Source of the DNA: Pseudomonas viridiflava | GTDB lineage: Bacteria > Pseudomonadota > Gammaproteobacteria > Pseudomonadales > Pseudomonadaceae | Length of the DNA stretch: 64,000 nucleotides | Assembly: GCA_900596015.1 (NCBI GenBank) | Contig: UVIF01000012.1 | Coordinates: forward strand, 186,001 to 250,000 | Direction of reading: 5' to 3' | In this document: positions 63,537-64,000 of the stretch, in pieces | Numbering within the stretch: the stretch's first letter is position 1 | Layout: each line of letters opens with the position of its first letter | Made by a program: the position numbers and the translations under genes | Notes under the pieces: model-generated | Seen by the model: only the letters and a program-made list of their open reading frames with translations | Database searches by the model: none | What the model was told of the DNA's origin: nothing

Positions 63537-64000
63537 CTAGAACAGCTTCAGCGGTTCTTCGTTGAGTGCTGCCAGCTGTTCGCGCAACGCCAGCACCTGG
63601 TCACCCCAATACCGCTCGGTGCCGAACCAGGGAAAGCTGCGCGGAAAGGCCGGGTCTTCCCAGCGCCGGGCCAGCCAGGCGCTGTAGTGCATCAGGCGCA
63701 GCGCTCGCAGAGGTTCGATCAGCGCCAGCTCGCGCGGATCGAAGTCGTGGAATTCGCGGTAGCCGTCCATCAGCTCGGACAACTGGCCAAGGCATTCCTG
63801 GCGGTCGCCGGCGAGCATCATCCACAGATCCTGAACCGCCGGGCCCATGCGGCAATCGTCAAGGTCGACGATATGAAACACTTCGTCGCGGCACATCATG
63901 TTGCCGGGGTGGCAGTCGCCGTGCATGCGGATGTTCTGGTGCGGTGTGGCCTTGTACACCTCTTCCACGCGCTTGAGCAGGTCTCGGGCGACCGACTCGT
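63537..64000 (-). CDS. srkA: Stress response kinase A, C-terminal part (5' end outside window)
   Basis: About 154 codons are visible, open to the window edge. The kinase-like catalytic region is clear: HGDCHPGNM (HxDxHxxN loop) and FHIVDLDDCRMGPAVQDLWM (metal-binding aspartate), then a family C-terminus. SrkA (YihE/RdoA) is an aminoglycoside-phosphotransferase-like serine/threonine kinase that counters stress-induced death. It ends at a strong terminator. Confidence 0.92.
   Translation of the reverse strand, partial: ESVARDLLKRVEEVYKATPHQNIRMHGDCHPGNMMCRDEVFHIVDLDDCRMGPAVQDLWMMLAGDRQECLGQLSELMDGYREFHDFDPRELALIEPLRALRLMHYSAWLARRWEDPAFPRSFPWFGTERYWGDQVLALREQLAALNEEPLKLF

Overview
The window is chromosomal DNA of a Pseudomonas, most like the P. 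putida lineage. The evidence is protein similarity recognised by eye, high GC coding, the gene order, and the many GC-rich REP palindromes between genes. No rRNA, tRNA, phage or CRISPR array was seen. Fifty-seven protein genes (two cut by the window edges) and one decayed ABC transporter gene are annotated.

Region 1 (1-40.9 kb) is a conserved core. It holds the end of opgH; a polar amino-acid ABC transporter; a chemoreceptor; a minus-strand run for 16S rRNA methylation (rsmE), Tat export (tatABC), histidine synthesis (hisE, hisI) and ubiquinone synthesis (ubiB, ubiJ, ubiE); hslVU protease; a SPOR-domain protein; argS; priA; rpmE; a secreted nuclease; malic enzyme; penicillin-binding protein 1A; and pilMNOPQ-aroK-aroB-damX-like followed by gltBD. 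From memory this matches the P. aeruginosa PA5077-to-PA5035 order with one clear exception. The medium-chain PHA cluster that normally sits between the DUF971 gene and the PHA-system gene upstream of ubiE is missing. The two flanking genes now converge and share a CTAG stop.

Region 2 (41-54.6 kb) is a one-carbon and sarcosine module: threonine aldolase, glyA, soxBDAG, purU and fdhA. Sarcosine oxidase makes glycine and a C1 unit, GlyA handles the serine/glycine exchange, PurU releases formate from formyl-THF, and FdhA oxidises formaldehyde. It is followed by a DUF2780 protein, an acyltransferase and an aspartic-protease-like protein. In reference genomes, as I recall them, this block is far from gltD. 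The gltD/ltaE boundary at a REP cluster is therefore a likely rearrangement point.

Region 3 (54.6-57.6 kb) is accessory: a VapBC toxin-antitoxin pair with a palindromic operator, a glutathione transferase, and a broken ABC exporter gene in lower-GC DNA.

Region 4 (57.6-64 kb) holds a PepSY membrane protein with a tiny overlapping membrane protein gene, a DnaQ-type exonuclease overlapping a cNMP/CBS/DUF294 nucleotidyltransferase gene, a receiver-only response regulator, a convergent gap rich in DnaA-box-like sites, rarD, and the end of srkA.

The most unusual structural signal is two separate places (after opgH and after the ABC ATPase gene) where the last codons of a gene, stop included, are repeated in tandem together with a REP palindrome.
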